64,000 nt of DNA, from positions 80,430,941 through 80,494,940 of the forward strand of contig JAVGWX010000004.1 of assembly GCA_036924085.1 (NCBI GenBank), given 5' to 3'. Origin of the DNA: Ariolimax columbianus (Eukaryota > Mollusca > Gastropoda > Stylommatophora > Arionidae). A program made the translations under genes and the position numbers. Of the stretch, positions 34,251-46,059 are shown in pieces; the stretch's first letter is position 1, and each line of letters opens with the position of its first letter. The notes beneath the pieces were generated by a model. The model was given only the letters and a program-made list of their open reading frames with translations. It was not told the origin of the DNA and did no database searches.

Positions 34251-35165
34251 AACAAGAACAGCCAGACTGAAAAAGAAAGAAGAGATACAACCCTGAGGTA
34301 CATAACGAAAAACTACCCAAGCATGGACTGGACCCATGCATACACCGACGGCTCTGTAACAAACAAAACACAGAACGGAGGGGCAGGGGTATTCCTGAGC
34401 CTACCAAATGGCAGAAAAACAACACTATCAGTGGCAACTGGAAAATACTAAAGCAATTTCAGAGCGGAGGCAGAGGCACTGAGGGCTGCAGTAGAAGAAA
34501 TGGTGACATGCAAAAGAAATTAAAGCCATATAGTCCTGTTTACAGATGCCCTGGCCGTAGTCACAGCACTAAAATGCCAGAAAAATACTGAACTTAATGA
34601 TTTAAGAGCAGTACTCTGTCAACTATGCCAGCAGTCCGTACCAAAAAGAGTAGTGGTACAGTGGGTTCCATCCCATTGTAACATCCAAGGCAACGAGGAG
34701 GCAGACAAACTGGCAAAAGAAGGTGCAAGACTACCACAACCAGACCCTAGTGTGACCTACGAAGAGTCAAAAAGGCTTATTAGAGCTAGATACATGACCA
34801 AATGGGAAACAGAACATACTGGCTACACAAAAAACGATGCCTATTACCAGTTGAACAGAAGAGAGCAGGTCGTGGTCTTCAGACTTCGCACTGGCCACAA
34901 TAGACTGAGGTACCACCTATTCAATAAATTGAAGATAGGTGGCACTGACGAATGCACATGCGGTACTGGGAAAATGACCGCTGAACATCTGCTGCAAAAC
35001 TGCCCGACATACGAGGATCAGAGAAAGCAGATGTGGTCATCACCAGTGGCAACACTAGACAAGCTCTATGGAAGTGTCGACAGCCTCAGGATGACCGCTG
35101 CTTTTTTAAAAAAAATACAGGTTGACGTCTGACAGCCTACGAAGAAGAAGAAGAAGAAGAAGAAA
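34250..35165 (+). mobile_element. 5'-truncated copy of element A family, with stops
   Basis: Corresponds to about 4766-5665 of element A. Contains at least two early stops (near 34448 and 34520), then an open stretch 34653-35132 with HCNIQGNEEADKLAKEG and CTCGTGKMTAEHLLQNC. Long GAA tail at 35140-35165. It is older than the 31192 copy judging by substitutions and stops. Confidence 0.92.
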
Positions 35166-35179
35166 GCCCAGTGCAGTGA

Positions 35180-35460
35180 TGGATACCTTTCACTCCAGCA
35201 TGTGTCATTCACAGTCAATCGCCGATTTTCCTTTACAAGACGGTTAGCGACATTGATAGACTCTGGGATCACTACTCTGTGGCTTGACCGAATCGTGAAC
35301 AGTCACAGAACTCATGCTGTTTTGCAACTTCCTACTCCCCTCATACACTTGCTGGAGACATGCATCACCGTACTGGATCTTCATTTGCTGATGGATTGGT
35401 TTGGGGTGGTCATGTTGTCATTCCACTACTCTTATGGAGCCATCTTGTGATGGACTTTCG
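35180..35460 (-). pseudogene. mariner-like remnant, opposite strand
   Basis: Minus strand reads QQMKIQYGDACLQQVYEG, SVTVHDSV, then in another frame VIPESINVANRLVKENRRLT, as in mariner transposases (QYGD, LVKENRRLT). It is inverted relative to the piece at 34020, so the two are either separate insertions or a rearranged one. Confidence 0.65.
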
Positions 35461-35959
35461 TTATGAATTCCATCGAATCCCCAATGCAATAAAAGCTTTT
35501 GTATTCTTATTTTGATATCCTAATCTGTACTTCCATGAGGGTTACCTGTTTACAGGAAAGGTCTCTGGAGTAAACACTCTGTAAACAATGAGGAAATATC
35601 TGCATCCCGTTCTACTTCCAGTCATCTTGACAACGTTTTTCCTCAGGTAGAGAAAAGGAATCTTTTTCCTCTTGTGGAACTGAGACGCTAGCCTTGTCAA
35701 GCACAACATACTGACCATGACTTTGCTAGAAATATCTGTATCCCGTCCTACCCCCTGTCATTTTTACTACATCTTTCCTCAGGTAGAGAAAAAGCATCTT
35801 TTTCCTCTTGCGGAACTTAAGACGCAGTCTTGTCAGGCACAACAAACTGACCAGGACTTTGCATCAGGGTCAGGCACAACATACTAACCAGAACTTTGCA
35901 TCAGGGTCAGGCACAACATACTGACCAAGTCCACAATCTTTCTTCATGTAGCGTTCCTT

Positions 35960-36185
35960 GGAAACCAGCTGTTTTCAAGGCAGCCTGGCTGATGAGATGT
36001 GGATCAATGTGATCCCCATAGTAGTGAGTGTCACGCAGATGAAGCCAAGCATAGCACTACCACTTGGTGGGCCGTGGTCCACCTTCATCCGCATGCTTGG
36101 GATGTAAGGAAAGCTACTACAACCCGCCACTTAATGCCCTTTTCAGGCACACAAAAGAGTAAACTTACTCATTGTAGGCATACAA
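35960..36185 (-). repeat. interspersed repeat family P, reverse
   Basis: Reverse of 8140-8470: cagatgaagccaagcatagc, tccaccttcatccgc, tactacaacccgccacttaa, aaacttactcattgtagg. The flanks 35480-35960 hold two diverged copies of ttttcctcaggtagagaaa but no gene. Confidence 0.75.
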
Positions 36186-37139
36186 TGACGACAACCACAG
36201 AATTAAGGTAGCAAGGGATGAGAGAGGGGTTGATGCGGTGCAAATCTTTCCCATTTTAATATATTCAAGTGCAAGTAACAGCAATAGATGAACTACCCCC
36301 ACACAAAATTGCAAGAAAATGAAGTCTTTTATCACCTCACAGCAAATGTCTTCACTTGCGATGGGGAACTAGTATATTGCTGCTGGCATACGTGAATGAT
36401 TCCAGTGTGTTTCTTAACGATCTCTGATTGTGTTGTTAGTTGCATTTATAGTGATACTGGTCTCTTGAACAAACAAACGGGTTCAAAAGCCCGGTAAGGT
36501 CTAGATTTTTGTCTACTAGGGAAAAATAAAAACCTATTCTGCATACTGTGTGGTGATTGCACAAGTAAGCAGCATTTATTTTTTAGCATTACAAATCCTA
36601 CCTCATCAAACACTATCAATGAGAATAAATGATCCAATGATCAGAGAATTTGTGCTTATTGTCGCTACTATATTGAACGCTATAGTCCTTAAACTATGGA
36701 GGTTCAGAGACCCCCTCAGTAGAATGTGCGTGTATTCTTTCATACATGGCAACAGCTGCTATCGCCCTATTTTTAGATCCACTGTGCTTGACGATTCACA
36801 CAATAAATCTGCCATCTGCTGCCAAATTGGTGTTTATAATAAAGCCAAAATAATATTTACATAATCTTTTTTTTAAATGTCGCAGGTGGTATGATCAGTG
36901 GTTTCAAACTCACCAGCTCTAAGATTAGAATGAAGGGGAAGAATAATGGCATATTTAGTATTTCCACTGATAAATATTTCTCTAAATATACTTCAGGGGT
37001 TGAAGTGATTGGGCAAGCTGTGAATATAACAAAAATTGTGAATGCCACCAGGTAAGCATCTTTATAGATCAGGACAGAGCACAACAAACTGAATAACACA
37101 TGTACATGTTTCAACTATCTGCTTCTTCATTGTGTACAT
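36186..37139. other. intronic, no gene seen
   Basis: No exon or element recognised. An open minus frame at 36857-37114 has a possible acceptor but no family match. Part of it (36888-36930) recurs at 38574-38620, so it is repeat-derived. Confidence 0.45.
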
Positions 37140-38540
37140 TGTAAATGAGTGGAGCATGATTAGGTGTTATGGTCAGTGGTTTGTTGAGGTAACCTGGAGA
37201 ATGTTTAGGTGTTATGGTCAGTGGTTTGTTGAGGTAAACTGGAGGATGTTTAGGTGTTATGGTCAGTGGTTTGTTGAGGTAACCTGGAGGATGTTTAGGT
37301 GTTATGGTCAGTGGTTTGTTGAGGTAAACTGGAGGATGTTTAGGTGTTATGGTCAGTGATTTGTTGAGGTAACCTGGAGGATGTTTAGGTGTTATGGTCA
37401 GTGGTTTGTTGTAGCCGCCCCTAGAGGATGTTTAGGTGTTATGATCAGTGGTTTATTGAGGTAACCTGGAGGATGTTTAGGTGTTATGGTCAGTGGTTTG
37501 TTGAGGTAACCTGGAGGATGTTTAGGTGTTATGGTCAGTGGTTTGTTGAGGTAACCTGGAGAATGTTTAGGTGTTATGGTCAGTGGTTTGTTGAGGTAAC
37601 CTGGAGGATGTTTAGGTGTTATGGTCAGTGGTTTGTTGAGGTAACCTGGAGGATGTTTAGGTGTTATGGTCAGTGGTTTGTTGAGGTAACCTGGAGGATG
37701 TTTAGGTGTTATGGTCAGTGGTTTGTTGAGGTAACCTGGAGGATGTTTAGGTGTTATAGTCAGTTGTTTGTTGTAGCCACCCCTAGAGGATGTTTAGGTG
37801 TTATGGTCAGTGGTTTGTTGAGGTAACCTGGAGGATGTTTAGGTGTTATGGTCAGTGGTTCGTTGAGGTAACCTGGAGGATGTTTAGGTGTTATGGTCAG
37901 TGGTTTGTTGAGGTAACCTGGAGGATGTTTAGGTGTTATGGTCAGTGGTTTGTTGTAGCCCCCCCTAGAGGATGTTTAGGTGTTATGGTCAGTGGTTTGT
38001 TGAGGTAACCTGGAGGATGTTTAGGTGTTATGGTCAGTGGTTTGTTGAGGTAACCTGGAGGATGTTTAGGTGTTATGGTCAGTGGTTTGTTGAGGTAACC
38101 TGGAGGATGTTTAGGTGTTATGGTCAGTGGTTTGTTGAGGTAACCTGGAGGATGTTTAGGTGTTATGGTCAGTGGTTTGTTGAGGTAACCTGGAGGATGT
38201 TTAGGTGTTATGGTCAGTGGTTTGTTGTAGCCACCCCTAGAGGATGTTTAGGTGTTATGGTCAGTGGTTTGTTGAGGTAACCTGGAGGATGTTTAGGTGT
38301 TATGGTCAGTGGTTTGTTGAGGTAACCTGGAGGATGTTTAGGTGTTATGATCAGTGGTTTGTTGAGGTAACCTGGAGGATGTTTAGGTGTTATGATCAGT
38401 GGTTTCATGAGGTCCTCCTAGAGGATGTTTAGGTGTTATGATCAGTAGTTTGGTGAGGTCGTCCTAGAGGATGTTTAGGTGTTGATAAGTTGTCTACTGA
38501 GGTTACCCTGAAGGATGCGTAGGTGTTGATAAGTGGTTTG
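37140..38540. repeat. 45-bp minisatellite, about 30 units
   Basis: Unit ggtgttatggtcagtggttt, gttgaggtaacctggaggat, gttta. A variant ending gttgtagccacccctagagg appears four times (near 37408, 37771, 37953, 38226), a rough higher-order pattern. Units right of 38400 drift to a form related to the array at 41550-41995. Confidence 0.97.
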
Positions 38541-38929
38541 CCAAGACCAATAATGGAGGATTTTTAGGTGTTATGATCAGTGGTTTCAAAATCACAAACT
38601 CTGAGATTAGGACAAAGGCAAGGTTAATTACATCTAATGGGATGTATTACTGTAATTTTGATGACCTGAGGAGTGAATAGCCATTGCTAGCTTTGAAAGT
38701 CTTCGTAGTACAGCACAAACATCAAACTAAGAGCATACAAGAGCTGCATACTTTCTGTCCTTCTACATGGTACGGAGTGTTAGAGAGTCACAGAAAAAGA
38801 GACATAAAAATTGTCAACTTTCCACAACAACATGTCTAAGAAAGATTCATTTAATCTTCTGGCCGAACACCATCACAAACCGAGAGCTGCTTGACTGAAG
38901 TAATCAAGAAGATGTTCGCAGCATCACAA

Positions 38930-39285
38930 CTGAAATTAGGTCCAGATAAGATATTCGGAAATATTTTTAATCAGTGTCCTGAATGCTTGGAGTGCATTGC
39001 CACAGGAAGTAGTGGAGGCACGGACAATTAATCCCTTTAAGAATAGATTGGATGCGCATAGCTTTTAGAGCAAGGAAATGTAAATGAAACTGGTTGTATG
39101 CAGACGCTGCAGAGTCTTCTAATCCAGTATAAAGATGTTAAGTAAGCTGTAAACTAGCGACACAACGCATTCCGTTCTCTGGACTACATTCTGCTGCTTG
39201 CAAAGTCCTGCTAGGGGCTTGGTATCGGGAGATTGAGAACGAATGCAGAAGATGAAGAAGAAGACGTTAAGTTAAGTTAAGGATC
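38930..39285 (+). pseudogene. CR1-like LINE 3' end with a family S fragment inside its tail
   Basis: Ends in the C-terminal coding part (GCATAGCTTTTAG stop) and the UTR actggttgtatgcagacgc. Its GTTAA tail is interrupted at about 39145-39262 by a family S fragment (gacacaacgcattccgttctc...gaacgaatgcagaag) with a GAAGAAGAAG tail, after which gttaagttaagg resumes. Confidence 0.82.
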
Positions 39286-39723
39286 AGCGGTGTCCTAAGA
39301 AGTACCATGGTTTGGACGGCGGAATGAAGGTGAAGTAGAGGCTTATCTAAGACAATGTGGCAAAGAACTGCAGAAGCCAAAATGAAAATCATGTGCAGAG
39401 CTGGGGTACTGTACAAAGGATGGCTGTGGACTGCGTGAAGTCGAGAGAGTTTGTTGCTGCCCTTAAAGACACCATCTTGCGTGATGGTCTCTGACCGCCT
39501 TGCCAAGGATCTAAGTTGAAGAAGGGCTGCGCCAGAATTGGATCGGTCATGTCCTAAGTAGATAGCCTTCCACCATCACAAGAACCGCCCTGGTATGGAC
39601 CCATATGGGAAAACAAGAGAGAGCAAGACCCCTAAGACCCCAAAGCAGGACTGTAAGATGCAAATGGACAAAATTTGGCTAGACTGTAAGAGATTAACAT
39701 TAGCATGCCTAAACTTTGCTTAC

Positions 39724-39894
39724 CATAGCCACACGAGTAGCAACATCCACAGAATCAACATCATTGCCATAGATCAGTGGATTGAAGCCAGTTCCTGATG
39801 AGAAACTGTCTTTCCGCTGCCAAAACTCTGCGTTGGGTGGTACAGTATCAAGGTTCCTGATTGGCTGCGGAGTCATGCTCATGCTAGCTAGTGC
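39724..39894 (-). CDS. MADD: MADD exon, cDENN-dDENN linker
   Basis: 57 codons, phase 0 to 0, acceptor ccctag, donor gtaagc. It begins [17 protein letters not shown] and ends [22 protein letters not shown] in two adjoining blocks, the latter close to vertebrate MADD. A 26-bp minisatellite begins roughly 40 bp upstream of the acceptor (39930-40160). Confidence 0.96.
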
Positions 39895-39924
39895 CTAGGG
39901 TTGTGTGTACAGAAATGAAGCAAG

Positions 39925-40160
39925 TGCAAAAACATGAGGTATACTAAACACTCAAAAATATGAGGTATACTAAACACTCAAAAACATGAGATATACTAAA
40001 CACACAAAAACATGAGGTATACTAAACACTCAAAAATATGAGGTATACTAAACACTCAAAAACATGAGATATACTAAACACACAAAAACATGAGGTATAC
40101 TAAACACATAAAAACATGAGGTTTACTAAACACTCAAAAACATTAGGTATACTAAACACA
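39925..40160. repeat. 26-bp minisatellite, about 9 units
   Basis: Unit aaaaacatgaggtatactaa, acactc, with few substitutions. It starts about 35 bp from the MADD acceptor at 39895. Confidence 0.96.
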
Positions 40161-40374
40161 ATCATATAAGTTCTTAGCAGAAGAAATAGTGGAAGCTGTA
40201 CAAATGAGCCGAACAGATAGTATTCAGCTAATGAAAGGGATCAACCTTGTCAGATAGAGAAACAGGCTTATGGTAAAGGTAATCGGCACGGCTGTCAGAG
40301 ACTTCATAAGGACTCAGATTTTTTAGGTTGGTAGCTCATTTTCCTTCATTGCTGCTGCGTCTCTCATAAAAGTA

Positions 40375-40660
40375 AACCATGTAGTAATTTTCAGGTGGGG
40401 AGTGAAGATTAATATCAGGGTCAGGTGAAACATATTGATCAAGACCCTGCCTCACATCAGAGTCAAATGAAACATGCAGAATGTCCTCGTCAGCTTCCCT
40501 GTAAACAGGCTGTGTCACAGGATTTTGGCCAACGAGGTGGGGGATTTACACTGTAATCCCCACAGAAGTGAGCTTACTGAGGAGCCTCAAGCTGCACTAC
40601 AGCCAGAAGAACCACCATCTGAAGTATACCACAGGATGTAAGAAGAGCTCCTGTAACCCA
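40375..40660 (-). repeat. repeat related to family P
   Basis: Shares ccctgtaaacaggctgtgtc, aatccccacagaagtgagc and ttactgaggagcctcaa with 27735-27850, and the opening tcagggtcaggtgaaacat with family P copies. Diverged. Confidence 0.6.
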
Positions 40661-40999
40661 CTACCCCAGAAACGTCATTAACAGCTGAATTAACGCAATA
40701 CGAGTGGCTTCCACAACGACAACCCATTTACAGTTGGTTCACTGTAGTGTGGAGATAACGGAGATCAAACCCTGCACCTTTGCCATGAGAAGCACGGTTG
40801 CTACCACCCTGTCACTCAGCAACAGGCATATAAACAAATAAATAATACTGTGAGATATGATGTCCCTACAACCTCCTAAGTTACTGGGCAGATGAAGACA
40901 TACAGTTGTGGTAACTATCAATGTGTTTTTGTGGCACATGATGTTAGTATATTAATATGGTGTTGATGATGCAATGAAAATGAGGACTGAATTCAGTGA

Positions 41000-41275
41000 C
41001 TCATAGCTGGCAATTCACATCAGGGTCAGCGAACCGGAGCTGCCCAAGACCCTATTCCGCTACCAAGTGGTGGCCCAGGAAACAGGCTGCATCCATGCAG
41101 CCTGACTGAGAGGACAAGAATTGAATAGGAAAGGAAAACCTGGATCTAAAAATATGCTGTGCTGAAATCGCATGCTTTGGCCTGAAAGTCACAGGCATCC
41201 CAGCCTCGCTGTAAACTACAACACAACAAAGCAAAACATCCTTTTCAGAACAAACCCCGAAAAAGAAATATATAA
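41000..41275 (+). mobile_element. copy of family S
   Basis: tcatagctggcaattcacatc, gggtcagcgaacc, ccaagtggtggccc, gaaacaggctgcat, ggcctgaaag and gctgtaaactacaacacaac, ending ccttttcag and an A-rich tail about 20 bp before the MADD donor at 41295. Confidence 0.78.
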
Positions 41276-41295
41276 AATCTTTCAATGATTCTCAC

Positions 41296-41376
41296 CTGCT
41301 TCAGGTGCGTCTTAAGAACAGTTCCTTCAGGCTCTGGTAGTGGTGGTAGTGGCTCGGCGGATGATGGCGCCAGGAT
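41296..41376 (-). CDS. MADD: MADD exon, end of cDENN
   Basis: 27 codons, phase 0 to 0, acceptor attcacag, donor gtgaga. It encodes ILAPSSAEPLPPLPEPEG then TVLKTHLKQ, the proline-rich stretch after the cDENN core. It sits between two retroelement copies (41000-41275 and 41418-41545). The intron upstream of it is about 11 kb and holds most of the rRNA-headed elements. Confidence 0.94.
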
Positions 41377-41417
41377 CTGTGAATAACATTACATTATCAA
41401 TAAAGTTACTGTATTTT

Positions 41418-41545
41418 CAGGGGGACTCAGTGGTCTTGAGATTAGGTGTCCGTCTTGGGTGCGAAGATCATGTTTTCGAATCATGGTGGAGACCAGGATT
41501 TTTTCCAATGGATCGTCTTACGAAAATTCCCTTGATCCCTGGGTA
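41418..41545 (+). mobile_element. tRNA-like head of SINE family U, truncated
   Basis: gggggactcagtggtcttgag (A-box region) and ttttcgaatcatggtgg (B-box-like) followed by gaccaggatttttt and ccttgatccctgggtagtg, as in 54160-54250 and 44165-44265 on the other strand. It ends where the 46-bp array begins. Confidence 0.7.
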
Positions 41546-41549
41546 GTGA

Positions 41550-41995
41550 TCATTTTATGATCAGTGGTTTGATGAGGTCATCTTGGAGGATGTTTAGGTT
41601 TCATGATCAGTGGTTTGATGAGGTCATCTTGGAGGATGTTTAGGTTTTATGATCAGTGGTTTGATGAGGTCATCTTGGAGGATGTTTAGGTTTTATGATC
41701 AGTGGTTTGATGAGGTCATCTTGGAGGATGTTTAGGTTTTATGATCAGTGGTTTGATGAGGTCATCTTGGAGGATGTTTAGGTTTTATGATCAGTGGTTT
41801 GATGAGGTCATCTTGGAGGATGTTTAGGTTTTATGATCAGTGGTTTGATGAGGTCATCTTGGAGGATGTTTAGGTTTTATGATCAGTGGTTTGATGAGGT
41901 CATCTTGGAGGATGTTTAGGTTTCATGATCAGTGGTTTGATGAGGTCATCTTGGAGGATGTTTAGGTTTTATGATCAGTGGTTTGATGGGGTCTC
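41550..41995. repeat. 46-bp minisatellite, about 10 units
   Basis: Unit tgatcagtggtttgatgagg, tcatcttggaggatgtttag, gtttta. Nearly identical units. Clearly related to the 45-bp array at 37140-38540 (shared gtcagtggttt..gagg.....ggaggatgtttaggt) although two MADD exons lie between them. Confidence 0.96.
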
Positions 41996-42067
41996 CCTAG
42001 AGTTCCCAGTAGAAAATCGTTGGCGGGAAATGAGCACTTTTTTATTTATTTTTTTTTTTTTTTTGAG

Positions 42068-42305
42068 TTCGTCTTATTTCTCTATAATTCTACAAGGTGG
42101 TGTGCGTTGCACTGCGGCTTTTATTTTGCGCATGTTGGCCAAGTGCATCCGAATTCAGCCTGCATTTTATGTAAGGGTCTGCTTCCTCCTGCATTTTCTA
42201 AAGGTCTGCTTCCCTAAGGTAACGGTCGGTGCTGTGATGGGGATCGAACCCAACACCTTAGGGTAGTGAGCCGTGTCACTTAACCACTAGCCCACGTCAT
42301 TCCCT
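42068..42305 (-). mobile_element. SINE family T
   Basis: Reverse strand. A-box end cgtgggctagtggttaagtg at 42275-42296, B box gggttcgatcccca, and A-rich 3' end next to a T run (42044-42064 on plus). Slightly shortened in the middle compared with 24318. Confidence 0.88.
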
Positions 42306-42574
42306 CAATAAGCACATTGGACCCAACCGTGGTTCTGGTGCCTTGAAGCATTGCTAATACACCCTCTCAATTACTTAATGTCAGGAAAGTACATATCTGG
42401 CTTCTGTCTGGGGTGGAAAGAAAATCCACAGACTCACCAGCCCAACATTGCCAAAATTATGGGAAGTACTCAATTTTTATTGAGTGATTTGATCTTAGAC
42501 TCAGAGGACTTATACTTTTTTTATCAGGACACTGTAACACTTAGTGTACATGACAAGGTTACCAGTCCCATAAG

Positions 42575-42900
42575 GTTGTTGTTGTTTCGAATGCCCACAT
42601 TGAGTAGGTTTACTCTTTTGTGTGCCCTGAAAAGGACGTTAAGAGGTGGGTTGCAGTAGCTTTCCTCACATCCCAATCGTTCTGATGAAGGTGGACCACG
42701 GTCCTCCAGGCAGTTGTGCTATGCTTGGCTTCAACTGGGTGTTACTCACTGCTACAGGAACTACATCGATCTCTCACCTTGTTAGCAAGGCTGCCATGAA
42801 AATAGCCCATTTCCAGAGAAGACTGCGGGGAAGTCAAGATGAGGGTCTTGGCCAGTATATTTTGCCTGACCCTGACTAACATGTCTGATCAGTATATTTT
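42575..42900 (+). repeat. interspersed repeat family P
   Basis: gaatgcccacattgagtagg, aggtgggttgcagtagct, cacatcccaatcg, gtcctccaggcagttgtgc, cctgaccctgactaacatg. Close to 52620-52850. It ends where a family T SINE begins (42903). Confidence 0.82.
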
Positions 42901-42902
42901 AC

Positions 42903-43166
42903 AGTGCTCGGTGTGGGATAGTGGTTAAGTGACACTGCTCGCAAGCTAAAGGTGCTGGGTTCGATCTCCATCACAGCACCGGCCATTACCCCGGGGAAGC
43001 AAACCCTTAGAAAATGCAGGAGGAAGCAGACTCTTACATAAAAGGCATGTCGAAGTCGAATGCACTGGGCCAACAGGCGCAAAATAAAAACCGTAGTGCA
43101 ATGCACACCACCTAGGGCTAGGGGAAATAAGGCAAACACTAAAAATTTTTTTTTTTTTTTTTTTTA
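42903..43166 (+). mobile_element. SINE family T
   Basis: ggtgtgggatagtggttaag (A box), tgggttcgatctcca (B box), agaaaatgcaggaggaagc, core gaatgcactgggccaacagg, gtgcaatgcacaccacc, then an A/T-rich end with a T run at 43146-43165. Confidence 0.9.
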
Positions 43167-43845
43167 AATATTTTACCTCACCAGACGATAGTCTTCTTCT
43201 CCGTCCCATAAGGTAATGCTGTAATATTTACATCCACAGCTTGTAGTCCCCATAATAATGTGATCATATTATCATACGAAATAGATTTTTGTAAACAGAT
43301 GTGAGGGAATGATAAAACCACATTAGCCTCGTACTGCATGTTTGAGTATGTTTGAGTCAATCATTCTAGCCAGTATTATCAAAATGTCCAATTAGGTCAA
43401 ATGTGCCTGTGTGTACTTATGAGTATTTTAATAAATGATTATTAACAAGTCATTTAAGACGATTAACTTAAGAAATGTGTATATGTGTTTTAAAAATTAC
43501 TAATCATTCATTGCCTTGTCCAAAGCGCTGGTTAAAATGCAGCATGTTAACAAATTCAGTGGCAACATGTGTTGTGTTGTTGAGGTTGTACTGTGTGTTA
43601 TGACTCGTGGTTTGGTGTTGCATATGAGTAATGATTACTAATCACAGCTTGAATGCCGCAGTCCCTTATTGGGGGGAAACTGACTGAGTGATTCCTAGGT
43701 TCTCCTATCTTGGAAATATAATAATGGAAAATGGGAGATGTGAAATGGAAATCAGGAAGAGAATATGGATAGCCAAATTTGTTTTCATTAATGTGAGTTA
43801 AATATTGACATCCAAGAAAGTCACTCAAAAATTAAAAATGGGAGT

Positions 43846-44265
43846 GATTAACTTAACTCAACTTAACATCATTATACTGGTTTAGCAGACTCTACAGAGT
43901 CTGTATACAACCAGTTTCTTGGAGGGTGGTTTAACCGTTGTGCAAATCCATCTTAACAGACTCAAATACTAGAGCTAAGTAGACCTGCAGCCAGTTAGGC
44001 ACCATCTATAGCTGCTCTTCACAAAACCACCTGGAGATAGATACAAATAACTTGGGTAGATTTTTAACTTGAATTTTGTCCGGGCAGCGACCTCTAAGTC
44101 TACTCTTTTTTATTTCCAGCTGGCAAGGAATTTTCAACGTGCTCAACACTGATCATGGGAGTCTGATTTCACTACCCAGAGATCAGGGTAATTTTTACCA
44201 GAAGATCCACTAGAAAAAAAAAATCATGGTCCCCATCGTGATTCGGACCTCAGTTGTTGTTCATT
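43846..44265 (-). mobile_element. SINE family U with CR1-like tail, long copy
   Basis: Reverse strand. The left end is the 3' tail (cttaactcaacttaac, tactggtttagcagactc, gtctgtatacaacc). Then come ggtttaaccgttgtgc, agtagacctgcagcc, gtagatttttaacttgaatt and a head-side region atcagggtaatttttacc. The tRNA-like head itself is damaged (atcgtgattcggacctcag). Confidence 0.78.
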
Positions 44266-44289
44266 AGCTACTTCTGCTGAACTTTTAAT

Positions 44290-45205
44290 GTATCTATTTT
44301 CTTTGAATGCCTAACGCTGAAGCAGGCAGCCAAAACCCTCAGAAACTGTGAGGAACAGGTAGAACAAGTGGTTGTTTTCACAGATGCCCTTTCAGCGCTA
44401 AGAGCCCTCAAGAACCAGCACAAAAACTCACTGGAATGCTTGCCCCAGTGATACGAAACAAGTGAAACCCAGTAGATGCCAGCTCACTGAAATATCTCAG
44501 ACAATGAAAAAGCAGACGGTCTTGCCAAAGAGAGAGAAATATTGCAACAAAGCAGCCTAGTAACAACATATGACAAGACAAAAGCAATTATCAAGGGTAC
44601 GTTCAAATCAAAATGGAAAAGAGGCCACCCTGGCCATATAGAAAATGACGCCTACCATCAACTCTTCAGATGAGATTAGGTGATCATATTCCGGCTGCGC
44701 ACAGTACACAACAAATTGAGATATAATCTTTATAATAAATTTAAGATTAGCACTACGAACCTTTGCACATCTGACACAGCGCACATGGCTGCGAAACACA
44801 TGTTGCAGTCCTGCCTACCATAAACTAGTTTTTTTGTGTGGGTGTTTTCGCCTTATTTCTCTATTCCCCAAGGCAGTGTGCGTTGAACTATGTTTTTATT
44901 TTGCACCTATTGACCCAATGCATCCAACTTCGGCTTTAATTTTATGTATGGGTCTGCTTCCTCCTGCATTTTCTAAGGGTTTGCTTCCCTGGGGTAACGG
45001 CCGATGCTGTGATGGGGTTGTGAGTTGTGTTACTAAACCTCTAGCCCATGCTGTCCCCTCATTCACTAGTGAAAGGAGTAGCACATGGCAACAACCAATG
45101 CCCTTCTATGACAAACTCTATGGAAGCGTACAGAGCCTCAAGTTGACTGCTGCTTTTGTTAGAGCTATTGAAGTCTGAAGACGAATGAAGAAGAAGAATA
45201 CCAAA
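44290..45205 (+). pseudogene. diverged I-group RNase H end, split by a SINE
   Basis: Reads VVVFTDALSALRALKNQ, then DNEKADGLAKEREI, then FKSKWKRGHPGHIENDAYHQL and YNLYNKFKIS in broken frames, and after the SINE at 44830-45062 continues FYDKLYGSVQSLKLTAAF and a stop, then a GAAGAAGAA tail. It is the same architecture as element A but clearly more diverged, an older relative. Confidence 0.85.
44830..45062 (-). mobile_element. SINE family T, inserted in an I-group relic
   Basis: Reverse strand copy (ccttatttctctattcccca, gtgtgcgttgaac, ctcctgcattttctaagggt, gatgggg, ctagcccatgctgtcccc). It splits the knuckle from the last part of the RNase H element end, so it is younger than that relic. Confidence 0.87.
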
Positions 45206-45439
45206 TACAGCACATATGGCAGAATCAAGCGCAGATTAGTGCAAATAAAACAATGAGAACAAATAACAAGCAAAGAGACCTAATAAAGATTAATGGTCAG
45301 ATAATTGAAGATGTGCCAAATTGTACCTATCTAAGAAGTAATATCAATTAATACAGAGGAGTAAACCAAGATATTAACACCATAATTTGCTTTCAACTAT
45401 CTGCGCTCAAGATGGAAAGCGACAGCATTCTCCATAAAG

Positions 45440-45850
45440 AATAAACTTAAGCACAGTTATGAGGAAAGACAGAAAAACCAGCTTACAGTGTCAAGAATTG
45501 AGAAGAATTCGAGATGACTTAATACAGGTTTATAAGATGATCAGAAGAATGGATAAATTAGACTATAACGAGTTTTCCAAAATACAGCTACCCACAGGAA
45601 CAAGAGGGCATAGCTACAAATTATCTAAAGAGAGGTCCAGATTAGATATTAGGAAATATTTTTTTAGTCAGAGAGTGGTGAATGCTTGGAATGCATTGCC
45701 ACAGGAAGTAGTGGAGGCACGGACAATTAATGCATTTAAGATTAGATTGGATGCGCATAGCTTTTAGAGCAAGTAAATGATAATGAAATTGGTTGTATAA
45801 AGACTGCTGAGTCTTCTAAGCCAGTATAGACGTTACGTTTAGTTAAGTTA
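45440..45850 (+). pseudogene. CR1-like LINE 3' end, nested
   Basis: Open frame 45459-45767 encodes LRRIRDDLIQVYKMIRRM, then TRGHSYKLSKERSRLDIRK, FSQRVVNAWNALPQEVVEA and NAFKIRLDAHSF, stop. UTR and GTTAA tail follow (45780-45850). It is the longest copy of this end in the window and has no stop within the fragment. Confidence 0.9.
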
Positions 45851-46059
45851 AGGCTGCTTAACACAAATGTAAAGTCGGTTCTGCTATATGGCTTGTAGAC
45901 ATGGCACGTGAATAGGAGTACCACATCCAAGCTACAGACCTTCATCAACCTGTCTTCAATGCATATTTCAAGTTAGATGGCCAGAGGTTTGGCAAGGACA
46001 TATATGTGAGAAAGACCACTGCAACAAATGAAGAGGAGGAGATTGGGGGGGAAGAAAGT

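Noticed and set aside
36857..37114. Possible extra MADD exon (CPITSTPEVYLEKYLS...)
   Set aside because: Adjacent MADD exons already join in phase without it, it matches no MADD segment, and part of the DNA recurs at 38574-38620.
37132..38432. Several ORFs with MFRCYGQWFVEV repeats
   Set aside because: By-product of the 45-bp minisatellite; frames break wherever a variant unit of other length occurs.
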